A stretch of 64,000 nucleotides of DNA from Epiperipatus broadwayi (lineage: Eukaryota; Onychophora; Udeonychophora; Euonychophora; Peripatidae), in the NCBI GenBank assembly GCA_028023455.1, contig JAQFVV010000186.1:1182001-1246000 (forward strand), in the 5' to 3' direction. Below the pieces are notes generated by a model. That model saw only the letters and a list, made by a program, of their open reading frames with translations. It was not told the DNA's origin and made no database searches. Below, one piece after another: positions 35,509 to 45,479 of this stretch. The position numbers and the translations under genes are program-made. Positions within the stretch are counted from its first letter, which is position 1. Each line of letters starts with the position of its first letter.

Positions 35509-35770
35509 ACAGGTAAAATTCTCCATAGAGTAGTGCCACTCAGTGCAAGACAGAGTAATCAATGGATGCCAGAAGGCTTGTGCACAAAATCCCATCTAGT
35601 GCCTATTCATCCAATATCCTCAGACTAGTTTTTGGCTTGTGGCTTTTGTCAGTGAGGAACCTTAAATCTGGCTTGCACTGAGATGCACTACTGTATGGAG
35701 AGTTTTGCTTGTTTTAATAACAATTATAAGCAAGCATAAGAAATGGTGATCATGTGATGTTTATTGGCTT
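35509..35770 (-). mobile_element. HHR-A element with perfect 13 bp TSD
   Basis: Flanked by AATACATTTTAAA at 35496-35508 and 35771-35783. Read on the minus strand it starts AAGCCAATAAACATCACATG and ends with the GGAGAATTTTACCTGTTTT end, which defines both termini of the family. The core has CTGACAA and a large internal deletion joins the ribozyme region to the terminal block. Confidence 0.9.
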
Positions 35771-35783
35771 AATACATTTTAAA

Positions 35784-37614
35784 GTAAAAGTTTGGAAGAA
35801 AAATTAAAATTTATATATTTATTAATTCTGTAATTATTTGAGCTGAATGAATGTTAAATACAAAATATATGAAGAATAAGAACTGGAAAATAAGCAGAAG
35901 TTGATAGAGAATTATACTGTGATATTAGTCAATTAATTTAATTGAAATATTCTATGAAAATACACTGAATGTTGATTAATTTGTTCTTCACAATGATATT
36001 TATTAATGTTGTTGAGTTGTTTGTATTGACTGTGACTAAAATCAGTCATAGATATATTAAAATTATCTGCAGAGCCAAATAATGTAGCAACAATTGCATA
36101 ATCAGATTCAGTAGTGATTGTTTCTAATTGGGAAAATACCATTAATATAATTATGTTAATTTGATTATGTTAATTTAATTCTGTTCTGTGAAGCATTGGA
36201 TAAGATATCACAAGATGAAGCTTCACTTCCATATATCAAAAAAAAAAAATTATCTTCATCATAAGCTATGCCATTTTTTTGCATGGATTAACTAGTCAAT
36301 ATATTATTAGTTTGAAAATTGTTAGAAAATTTTGTCATGGAACAGGCATACCAATGAATTTGGTTGTATCATATGAAAAAGTATATTATTGGTCACAACA
36401 TTGATCCATGATTTATGTAATAATCATTAACACAGAGAAGATTAAGATAATCAATCTTGCTGCAATGACACAACACCCAGCATTTATCTATGATGGTGCA
36501 CTTAAACAAGAAGTTGAATGTAGATAGATGTGATTGGAACAGAAATTTTAATTCTCTATGCTCTAGGGAGAGTTTTAAAAGGAATTTTAGAAGTTTATTT
36601 TTTAAACAACTTTAATAATATCAGAGAGAGATTATATAATACACCATCTATCAATGAGTTTATATGTTTTATGACATCACAAATTTTTTTTCAAATAAAA
36701 ATTTTAACACTTATGCTACTATTGTTAGTTACAAATTGTGCATTATGCAAACAAGTAAAGCTCAATTTCAAGAGAATTATACGACTGAGCACTTTTTGGA
36801 GGTCCCATATTGATAAAATATTGTAATAAATAATTTATCAATTAATGTAAATGTGAATTTTAATGTCTTAATAATATTAGGAGTTTGTAATCAAATGAGA
36901 TAATCAGCTAGAGATTAGTAAGTTAGTTATAGAATGACTGCTAATACTCATACAGTGAGATATCAACATTCGATATTATGCTTTTAGACATTGCATGAAA
37001 ACACTTAAATCATATTGGGATAACTCATCCATAAATTGGATTTTTTTTTATTTGGTGAAAATAATTTCTTGTAAAACTAGCTAATATTGATTTACAAATT
37101 AATTTGTAAATTAAATTTATAATTTCAAAACTTATTATTTGTAATTGAAATATTTGTTTCATAATTTTATTATTGTTTGTCTTTTAAATTTATTAATATG
37201 ATGAATTGTTGGTATCTAGTTTTGTGAAAACAATACAAAAAATCGAAATAATTGTCAGCTAGAAATTTTTATTTTTCATGAAATAAATTGGGTTTCTTTT
37301 TCAAAAATAACGAGAACGTAGGCTAAAAAAAGTTTGTTGTTTTCATTACTAGCAATAAACGGAATGATTATTTTTAGAGTAATTTGTAAAAAATAAAAAA
37401 AGGATTTAATGTAAGATTTCATTTTTAGATTTTATTTTTTGTTCTATTTTATTAAAAAAATTACCTATATATTAATATCCACAATGTAGGCTGAATCTTA
37501 AATTTGTCATCTACTTATCCCAGTATATGCTTTAAAACATCAACTAAATATAAAACCGAATGTAGACACCCTAACTATATTGGTAACATTTTGACAGCTA
37601 AGATAATAATCCTC
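35784..37614. other. SLC6 intron, unassigned
   Basis: The frames 35933-36142 and 36530-36826 have no motif I recognise. The sequence between 36180 and 36840 has somewhat more mixed composition than its surroundings and could be an old unknown element. Confidence 0.4.
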
Positions 37615-37630
37615 AATAATGCTGATATTA

Positions 37631-37824
37631 TAAATTTATTTAAACGCACATTCATTACGTAAATAATATTCATTAAGGCTGTAGCCTCAATTACATGCGT
37701 ATAAAATGCGATAGTAGGGACCTTCTTCCAAGAGTAAGATTGTGGTTTTAAGACCTGTAGAGTTCCCTACTATCGCATTTTATACGCTAGTGATTGAGGC
37801 TACAGCCTTAATGAATATTATTTA
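37631..37824. mobile_element. hairpin element with 16 bp TSD
   Basis: The direct repeat AATAATGCTGATAYTA lies at 37615-37630 and 37825-37840 (one mismatch). Inside is an almost perfect hairpin: arms 37662-37720 and 37764-37822 (59 bp, a few mismatches around the CATG/TAGTG spot) and a 43 bp loop. It has no coding capacity and no similarity to the HHR families that I can see. It is probably a non-autonomous element; only this copy is in the window. Confidence 0.8.
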
Positions 37825-37840
37825 AATAATGCTGATACTA

Positions 37841-38305
37841 AAAAGAAATGGTATTATTCCTTATAATTATTTAGTTTACCAAATGATTGAGAAGTACATT
37901 TAGTAACTTTCTAATTTGCATTTATATTACTTAAGTCAATAAAACATGTAGTGATGTTGTTAAATTTAGAAATATGTAGAACGTTATTTCTTTTATTATT
38001 TTTTGCACAAATGAAAAATATTCAATAGCCTTGGAAATTAAACACTGATTTGGATTTCATAATTTTTTTGGACAAAATTGCAACAGCTTTATTATTTATT
38101 TTTTGATGATCACATTATAATTGTAATTGAAAATATTGGATGACTTCTTTTGTTCAGTTCAATAGGGTTCAAAAGTGGTAAATATAGAAAAGTTGGAAAT
38201 CTGTTCAAAAACAGTGAATATATTATTGATAATATTCATAATCAGAAAATAATGTAATTATATGAATTAATTTATATTGCTAAAGCATTTACTATTGAAA
38301 AATAA
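37841..38305. other. unassigned intron sequence
   Basis: Nothing recognised. Confidence 0.4.
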
Positions 38306-38320
38306 TGAATTTACTAATTC

Positions 38321-38523
38321 ACACAATCACCTTTTCATCTGCTTACACATGCTGTTAATAAGAGTACCAAACTCTCCCTACAGTAGTGCCACTATAAGCC
38401 TTCATAATCAATGGATGCAGGAAGATTTGTGCATAAAATCCCTACCTAGGGCCTATTCATCCAACATCCTGTGACTAGTTTTTAGCTTGTGGCTTTCATC
38501 AGTGAGGAGTCTTGGATTTTTAT
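38321..38523 (-). mobile_element. HHR-A element with perfect 15 bp TSD
   Basis: Flanked by TGAATTTACTAATTC at 38306-38320 and 38524-38538. The left end reads ACACAATCACCTTTTCATC, a form of the family start, then the terminal block, then an antisense ribozyme region that ends abruptly at GAGGAGTCTTGGATT. The core on the minus strand has CTGATGA but AAAAAC in place of GAAAC. Confidence 0.9.
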
Positions 38524-38812
38524 TGAATTTACTAATTCTGAATTATTAAAAAATTGGGTGCTCATTGGGTATACAATTTACCCATAGGTGGAGTCACCAT
38601 ATAAATACTATACCAGGATAATGTTAATAAATAATATTTTTTCTGTAAAAAAAAAAATCAAAGACAAAAAAAAAAACCCACTAAAATGTAAAATATCTAA
38701 AAAATCATAAAAATAATGTAATTTTTCTTTGAAATACAAATTTTAATATTCAGGTGATTCTTTTTTTCCCTATGCTATTTGTAATTAGTTTAATCAAACA
38801 TTCAGAACATTA

Positions 38813-39212
38813 AAACAGGCAAAACCCTCCATACAGTAGTGCCACTCAGTGCAAGCCAGAGTAATCAATGGATGCTAGAAGGCTTGTGCATAAAATCCTT
38901 ATCTAGTGCCTACTCATCTAATATACCCAGACTACTTTTTAGCTTGTGGATTTCATCAGTGAGGAACCTTGGATCTGAGAGTACTGCACCTAGATCTTTG
39001 AATCTAATGCAAGCCTCCAGCAGCCACTTTTTATCTCTACTTAACTACAAAACTATGAGTCTAAAATTGAAAACACAATAATATTTTTAATTTGAACTCA
39101 TTAGCTTATATAGTCATATAGGTCTGAAGTCAGTTCAGTACCCATATATTTTAATAACAGTTATGAGCAAGCATAAGAAATGGTGATCATGTAAAAATGA
39201 TGATCATGCGAT
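38813..39212 (-). mobile_element. HHR-A element, full 400 bp, perfect 13 bp TSD
   Basis: Flanked by ATTCAGAACATTA at 38800-38812 and 39213-39225. This is the best defined full-length monomer. On the minus strand it runs from a TGATCATTTTTACATGATCACC start through the CATACTTATT region and AGTTTTGTAGTTAAGTAGAG block to the ribozyme and the GGAGGGTTTTGCCTGTTTT end. The ribozyme has CTGATGA but AAAAAG where GAAAC is expected. Confidence 0.92.
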
Positions 39213-39225
39213 ATTCAGAACATTA

Positions 39226-40957
39226 GTTAAATAAAAAATTATTTCATATGTTAATTTTATTAACTGTAACTGAGTATGCTTTTGGCTGATGAAGTGAGAT
39301 TCATAGAACTCATGGAATTACTGTATATGCTGTAGCATTTAAGTGTACAATACTAATTTATTTAAATTTATAAGATATAAAATTAAAAGCATGTGAAGTG
39401 CTTGAAAGAGAAGCTATACAGAGTGCAAAAATATTAAACACTAAATGCTTTTGAGGCTGTTTAATTTAAATATTCCATTTGTTGGAGAGTTGGATCCTAT
39501 TCTCTTCCTTATTGATGGCCTGATTGTTTTTAATGATAAATTATACTTCTTTCACTTTACATTTTCTTGAAGCACAAGTGAAAATCTGGCCACATGATCC
39601 AATGTCAAAATTGTTTGCTTGGAACATGATGATCGAAAATGTAAATTGAAAGAGGTAGAACCAGACTATTAAAAAAGAGAATAGCACCCAAATCTCCTAC
39701 AAATGGAATATGCAAATTATAATTTAAATAAATTAGCATTGTACATTTAAATATTGCAACATACCCAGCTACCCCATAAGTGCTATGAATCTGGTTTCAC
39801 CCCCTGAAAGCATGTTCTGCTATAGTTAATAAAATTAACTTACAAAATAATTCTTTACTTAGCTAATGTTTGAAACATTTAGGCAGCTAATTACAAACTT
39901 AAATTTAATACATTTTTCTAAAGATAGTAATTGTAAAATAAATATTATGTTTAAAATTATGAAAATAATATAATTTATTTAGAAAATAAACTTTCTGAAT
40001 AAAATTAAATTAGCAATTATGCACAAACATTAATTTAAAGAAATTATAGATTGACCCTGACTGTCAATGTTCCATGAAAATAAACCCAATTTCATAATAA
40101 ATGATATAAAAGTGCATAAGCATATAAAACATTTCAAATCTCTAAAGCAGGGAAATATTCATTTAAAAAAATTATAAATACACACAGACTACCACTATTT
40201 TCATCTGCAAGTTTTGTTAAGACATTAGAACTAGTGACAGCATTGGTCCATAAATGCTTGCTGTAGCTTCAATTATTTTAAATTTGCAAGTATTAGTTTT
40301 AATCACTCATAAAATATTGTTACAAAGAATTTTTTTATCAAGTGGTAAAAAGTGAAAAAAATGCAGTGGCATTTTGACACCAATCTATTGATGATTGCAC
40401 TATTGTAGACAATTTTAATTAATGGGATTCTGCCTTACAAGAAAGAGAAGGAGAAAGAGGAATTTACATCTATTTTGCACTGTCCACAGAAATGTTATCA
40501 AACAAATCATTCAATTAAAATTTGTAGATGTTTTCTTCATTATTGTGATTTGATTGAGAAAATATATTGTGAACCAATGTTGTTGAAATTTTAGAGTTTG
40601 GGTTTTTTTTTTTGTTATGGATATATCTGTAATGACAATCACAAGATTAAAGGGAAACTTTCAAATACTGTGGTTGAATTAATTTAAAATGTATCAAAAA
40701 CATTGCTGGCAGCAACAAGTTGTGGATCAAGATGTATTTATTGCATTTCTCGCTGACATTTACAACACTTTTCATGTATAATGTTTTCTACCAATATTCA
40801 TTTTAAGTTCCTTTCCAAAAGAAATTATTTATTTTCATGGTTTTTTTTTAATAATAAATATTATTTTCATGTCTTCAAACAAGTCACATTTTTATCTCTT
40901 TCTTTTGTTGCTGTTGTTGTTTTTAAAATTTTTTTTGTTGAAAAGATATTTATTGAT
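39226..40957. other. SLC6 intron, unassigned
   Basis: At about 40440-40800 the plus strand stays open for an unusual length with few stops (for example HCPQKCYQTNHS), but I recognise no domain. Confidence 0.4.
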
Positions 40958-41011
40958 TAGTTTACTCTGGTATATGTGATGTGTTCACATCACATATACC
41001 AGAGTAAACTA
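40958..41011. repeat. perfect 54 bp palindrome
   Basis: Arms 40958-40983 and 40986-41011 (26 bp each, TAGTTTACTCTGG and onward) are perfect inverted copies with only TT between them. Perfect palindromes this long with a 2 bp centre are unstable, so this is probably recent or under selection. Confidence 0.95.
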
Positions 41012-42411
41012 AGTATAGTATGTGCATGGTGACTCGACCAATTGGTAGAATATACATGCAATGAGCACTAAAAATTGTGTTATACTTTTTCATGAAAAAA
41101 TAGATTTTGAGTCACTTTGAGAAATGTTTAAATGTTACAATTTTAAAATTAAATTTTCTGCATTTTTAAAAGATAAATTTACTTGTGAATTTTGTGACAG
41201 TTTTCATCTTGTTTTGGAAAAAAAGTTTTTTCATAGGAGAATTTAACTACAAAAAAACTCCCTTTAATATGAGCTCTAAACTAGTATGACCAGGTGTAAT
41301 AAGCATCTTGAATCTTTGATTTACATTCTTATTTGTCTATTTCTATGTTTCCATTTAGAAAATACATCCACTGATTTATCTGATATTTTAAAGTATTATA
41401 CATTATAAATATAAACACATAAATTATTTTACATAAGTTTAAGATATAAATTATGTATTTAAATTGTGAGATGTAATTTTGTTACAATAATATATATGTT
41501 AGTGAAATAAATGTTCGGGCATTTGTACAAAAAAGATAATCACACCTTTTATTTTATCTATACACTTTTATTCATGCTTAGCATGCTTTTGATATATTAC
41601 ATATCATATTTATAGCTCATTCATTTCATTAGTGTTCATAGTAAGTATACTTGATAGTTTTATTCACTATTTATATTCATTTAAATTTGTTGTTTTATTA
41701 TTCAGAAATATTTAAATTTTTTTCATAATGCTCGCTTTTTTTGATAGGGGAATGCTATCTCTTTTTTAGAGAAATTCCGTTTTAGTGTTAAAGCTCTTTT
41801 AAGCTTTCGTTTTTTTTCTTTTCTTTCAGTGCATATAATTTCAGCTTTCTTTACATTAAATTTATGGCCTCGCTGTTTGTAAATATAGAGAAATATTTAG
41901 AGCTTATCATGGCCCTGTGATAAAATACCAATATATAAATTACATTAGATTTAGAGAAAATATGAATCACAAGAGTTAATTAATGTAGACCAATTAAATG
42001 TATGAGGAATTAAATAGTTCTATAATTAATTGGATTAAAGAAGGTAAAAAACAACAAATGAATCTATTTAAAAAAATAGTAACATATTGTGGACTTTAGA
42101 TATCAATAAAGACAATATAAAAATGAAGCAAAAAACAGCTTTTTGCTAAAATTTATTTGTTATCTAAGAAAATATTCAATTTCTGAAGCAGCTATAAAAA
42201 AAGATAGAACAACCAAGACAAAAATCAATTGAAGACCTTCAGCAAAAGAGGATTAGATTTCCTGAATTATTTTTTTCTGGTAGGTTTAAAATAGATCTAG
42301 ATTTTTATAAATCATTTTTGACTGTACTATAATTTTTATAAACCTTGAAGACCAATTATTTATTAATTGTAAGTAAATGTGTTAATGTTAAATATTGTTT
42401 GTTGCTGATTT
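41012..42411. other. SLC6 intron, unassigned
   Basis: AT-rich; no recognised motif. Confidence 0.45.
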
Positions 42412-42797
42412 AGGGTGTTCTCACTGCCATTTTGAATTCTAAGGATCACCGAAAAACACTGCTGACACATCCAAGCGATAAATGACATTGAATAATTCAT
42501 ATGGGGTCACTTGGGTGTGTCAGCGGTAATATTTTAAATTCATATTTTAGAAATTATAAACTTTTAGTATTTTTAAATTTACTCATTGCATCCATTTTTT
42601 ATATTTTGTATATTTTAGTCATGTGATTTGATCAAGTATAATTGTACGAAATTTGCCTTTTAATTTGTGTATTGCGATTTTGTAACGAATGGTCATATCA
42701 TGACACCATGTAGATTATTCAAAGTCATTTAGCACCTGGATGTGTCAGTGGTGGTTTTGAATGGTCTTTAGATTTCAAAATGACTGTGAGCACACAT
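42412..42797. mobile_element. inverted-terminal element, about 385 bp
   Basis: About 73 bp inverted ends (42412-42485 and 42725-42797) start GGTGTTCTCACTGCCATTTT and include TGACACATCCA. A third copy of the GTCACTTGGGTGTGTCAGC motif at 42507-42530 makes an extra inner hairpin with the left end. The flanks TTGCTGATTTAG and TTGCTACTTAAT are weakly alike. It could be a small DNA-transposon derivative (MITE), but the superfamily is unknown. Confidence 0.6.
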
Positions 42798-42971
42798 TGC
42801 TACTTAATTTTTTTTTGAATTATAGTTTTGGTAACTTAATTATTAATACAAATAATTATTAATACAAATAATTAAGTATGAATTAATTCTTTAATTGCTT
42901 ATTTATCAAATAAATGTTGTTACTAATTCCTAGTGTGTCATTATAATAATTATTTATTATATATATATTGT

Positions 42972-43095
42972 AATTAGAGAGGGTTTAAACTCAGACTTTC
43001 AAGCTCCCTTCAATCATCTATTCCATCTTATACAACCAATACACATGAGCACATACATGAGAAAAAGATCAATAATCTCCGATATACGTATATGT
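42972..43095 (-). mobile_element. HHR-B fragment
   Basis: The minus strand ends TTTAAACCCTCTCTAATTAC and carries the TATAAGATGGAATAGATGA block, the same 3' end as other HHR-B copies. It stops at GATATACGTATA, just where the ribozyme would begin. Confidence 0.7.
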
Positions 43096-43745
43096 TGAGA
43101 CAATCTGCTACCAAAGTAATAATATACATAATAAATCAGATACACACCTACAAATACTGAACAAATCTAATCAGTTATGCATGATATAGATATACATTAT
43201 CATATTTCTTTCATGCACTGTTTAAACTTCAAAATGATAAGATTAGTTTATATTAATGACTAAAATTAAAAAGTTGTGAGAATTATTTCAACTTTTACAT
43301 TTAAGTTAATATAAGCATACTTTTAAAGTGATTTCTGAAAAAATGATTCAAATTTTTTTATTTATTTTGTACTCTTTTATGATCTTTGTATAAAAAATAA
43401 CCATTGGTAATAAGCATTACATATATTATTTTACAGATTAATTATGAAAATCTAGAATCGTTTTGATCCATTAATTAAACAAATCATAAAATGTTAATAC
43501 TGCTTATTCATAAATGTTTATAATATGTTATTTACAACTTTTTTCTAAGCTTCCAAGATTATGAAAAACAATATAAATTGCGTTTATACATACATTTCTT
43601 AGTAATTAAGAATCCATTTAGATTCATAATTAGTGATCTCAATTATACTTTTTTTTAACGTTTTACCATTTAAAATTGTATTAATAAATTATGATGTTTA
43701 GATCTACATTATAAAATAAAGAAGATATAAAAAAAAACAACCTAC
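43096..43745. other. SLC6 intron, unassigned
   Basis: Lies directly downstream (transcript sense) of the TM7 exon; nothing recognised. Confidence 0.45.
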
Positions 43746-43870
43746 CTTGATCAACAACTTTGTCGATAGGTGTTTTTAATTCGTGAGCCAAATAACCGAT
43801 CACAGAAAAGATAACAAAACCAGCAAAGAAACTGGTTAAAATGTTGCTAAGTGCTACAATGAGTGAATCT
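43746..43870 (-). CDS. SLC6 transporter exon, TM7
   Basis: The acceptor TTTTAG lies right of 43870 and the donor GTAGGT left of 43746. The 125 nt read DSLIVALSN, then [13 protein letters not shown], then [14 protein letters not shown] and the first base of a Gly codon. This is TM7 plus the start of extracellular loop 4. The Asn and Ser of ALSNILTS match the TM7 Na+/Cl- site pair of the family. It enters in phase 2 and leaves in phase 1, matching both neighbours exactly. An open frame continues past the donor into intron but is not family-like there. Confidence 0.95.
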
Positions 43871-44314
43871 CTAAAACAAAACAAAAAATTTTTTTTTATA
43901 TATTTTGTGTGAATACAATTAATAAATATATACTTAATAGACAAAATACTGGGAACACCAGTCATATTAACATAGTTTTGAATCATGTATCACAGAAACG
44001 CATAGCAATAGCAATTTACCCTTTCTCCCATCTGTAGAACTGTAAGAATATGATAAAAAAATAATCTTAAAAAATTTATGTTTTATAAGTCAGTGAAATG
44101 GATACTAGCCCCAACCTTGTGTGAGAGTGGTGTAGTGAAACTTATACTAAAGAAATATTATTTACCAATTTAGCTAATCTCTAGTCTAATGAATGCTTAA
44201 TAAAAATGATTAATATACTTCCCTCAAGTGCTTTGTAAGAAAGTTGTAAGGGCAGTAAGTTTAACACTCATCAATTAAGCTATAGCAATTGAATATATAT
44301 ATATATATATATAT

Positions 44315-44580
44315 GCTACTACAAGAGAAGGTGTTCAAATCATCTTTATCTTAGATTGTCCCCATCCCCAGACCAGTTTCGACCTATGGGTCTCTTCAGT
44401 GAGGAGTTGGGACATTAAATTCAAAAAACCAACTCAAGCTAAGCATTTATCCAAAAGATATTTTTTTCAGTTGGAGAGCTGACTTTAAAGACATGAAGAT
44501 GTCTAAAGGTTTAGTTGGTTTTTTGAATCTAATGTCCCAACTCCTCAAACCGGTCTGGGGATGGGGACAATCTAAGATAA
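44315..44580. mobile_element. HHR-D foldback inserted in an AT tract
   Basis: Inverted arms about 44344-44434 and 44513-44580, both with GTCCC-AAC-TCCTC and GTCTGGGGATGGGGAC, surround an 80 bp middle. The left arm carries an intact hammerhead on the minus strand. The right arm lacks exactly 21 bp between CTCCTC and AAAC, which is the CTGAAGA and stem II. (AT)n lies on both sides, so it appears to have entered the microsatellite of the tandem array. Confidence 0.8.
44358..44413 (-). ncRNA. hammerhead ribozyme, HHR-D type, best in window
   Basis: The minus strand reads GUCCC, UCCUCA, CUGAAGA, stem II GACC-CAUA-GGUC (four Watson-Crick pairs with G-C at the core), GAAA, stem III C-UG-G, UC, UGGGGA and GGGAC. 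Stem I has a six-pair inner and five-pair outer helix with an AAC/UG internal loop. Every conserved base of a type I hammerhead with minimal stem III is present. Cleavage is expected after UC, at about 44371. Confidence 0.88.
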
Positions 44581-44625
44581 ATATATATATACTGAACAAT
44601 GATAAAGGTATGTGGAAGAGATTGT

Positions 44626-44680
44626 GATCTGGGCCAACAGATGAATGCTAGTTCAGTATAAAATGTGCACTTTGGGAATC
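44626..44680 (+). ncRNA. hammerhead-like, array unit 1, mutated core
   Basis: GAUC, CCAA, then CAGAUGA where CUGAUGA is needed, stem II UGCU-AGUUC-AGUA, AAAA instead of GAAA, then UUUGG and GAAUC closing stem I. At least two catalytic positions are changed, so it should be inactive. Confidence 0.6.
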
Positions 44681-44964
44681 ATACATGTTTTTAATCATAT
44701 GTTTATGATTACACCCCTCCACAAAATACTAAAAGTGGATAGAAACCAATAACAACTACCTTGCATAAAAGTGGTTATTTCTGTAATATAATTTTATCTC
44801 GAGTCTAATGAATGACTAATAAAAATTATTAATATACTTCTCTAAAATGGTGTGCCACAAAGTAATAAGTGCAGTAAGTTTGACACATCAATTAAACTGT
44901 AGTAATTGACTATATATATATATATATATACTGAACAATGATAAAGGTATGTGTAAGAGATTGT

Positions 44965-45018
44965 GATCTGGGCCAACTGACGAGTGTGTGGTTCAGCACT
45001 AAATCTGCATCTTTGGAC
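44965..45018 (+). ncRNA. hammerhead-like, array unit 2, one core base changed
   Basis: CCAA, CUGACGA, stem II GUG with GUUC loop region and AGCAC, then UAAA where GAAA is needed, stem III U-CUGC-A, UC, and UUUGG. Only the catalytic G of GAAA is clearly replaced, while the fold is kept. Confidence 0.6.
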
Positions 45019-45085
45019 ATATGTTTATCATTGCGTCCCTACACAAGTTGTTAAAAGTGAATAGAAACCAGTCTTCATCTCTATG

Positions 45086-45479
45086 AAAATTACACTAGAA
45101 AAACAATGTTAGTTTTGTTTGAATGCATCAATTACATAAAAACATGCTGGATGCCTGGAATAACCCACTTTATCATAATAAAATCATGATCTATCATTTA
45201 TTTGCACAAGGAAATTAGTATCTTTATATTAGGCAAATAAATGAATCAAATTAAAATTGAATGCTAATAATCTACAAAATCGGAAATAAAATAAATATAT
45301 CCATGAACTTCATATAAAGAACATTTTCTAATTTATTCTGCAATCACAATATTTACAGTTACAAGTTTATTTATATCTATTATAATATTTAAATAGAAGA
45401 ATGGTTAACTTCTAGTAGTTACATCAATGGAAAATATATGGATGCAATTAGCATATATATGCACACAGAGTCAGTAATA
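45086..45479. other. unassigned intron sequence
   Basis: Nothing recognised. Confidence 0.45.

Larger units (their letters stand above)
44110..45085 (+). mobile_element. HHR-B-related tandem array, 339 bp period
   Basis: ACTGAACAAT occurs at 44591 and 44930, and all blocks between recur in order (GTGATCTGGGCCAAC, ACACCCCTCC or its variant, GTCTAATGAATG, GCAGTAAGTTT, CATCAATTAA, (TA)n). A third, partial unit lies upstream at about 44110-44314. The array therefore has about 2.4 units, each ending in an AT microsatellite. It resembles HHR-B in the CCAA-CTGANGA and GTTCAGCA parts but differs elsewhere. HHR-D interrupts it at the first AT tract. Confidence 0.8.

Noticed and set aside
36530-36826. 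98-codon frame as a gene or transposase
   Set aside because: No motif recognised, AT-driven composition and no splice or repeat context.
38277-39081. Frames with the NQWM and LCIKSL motifs at 38.3 and 38.8 kb (and 61.5 kb)
   Set aside because: They repeat because they lie in HHR-A copies; the repeat is non-coding and frames differ between copies.
18115-44680. CRISPR-like or bacterial direct repeats
   Set aside because: Repeats are dispersed retroelements of varied spacing in a eukaryotic intron; there are no short repeats with regular spacers.
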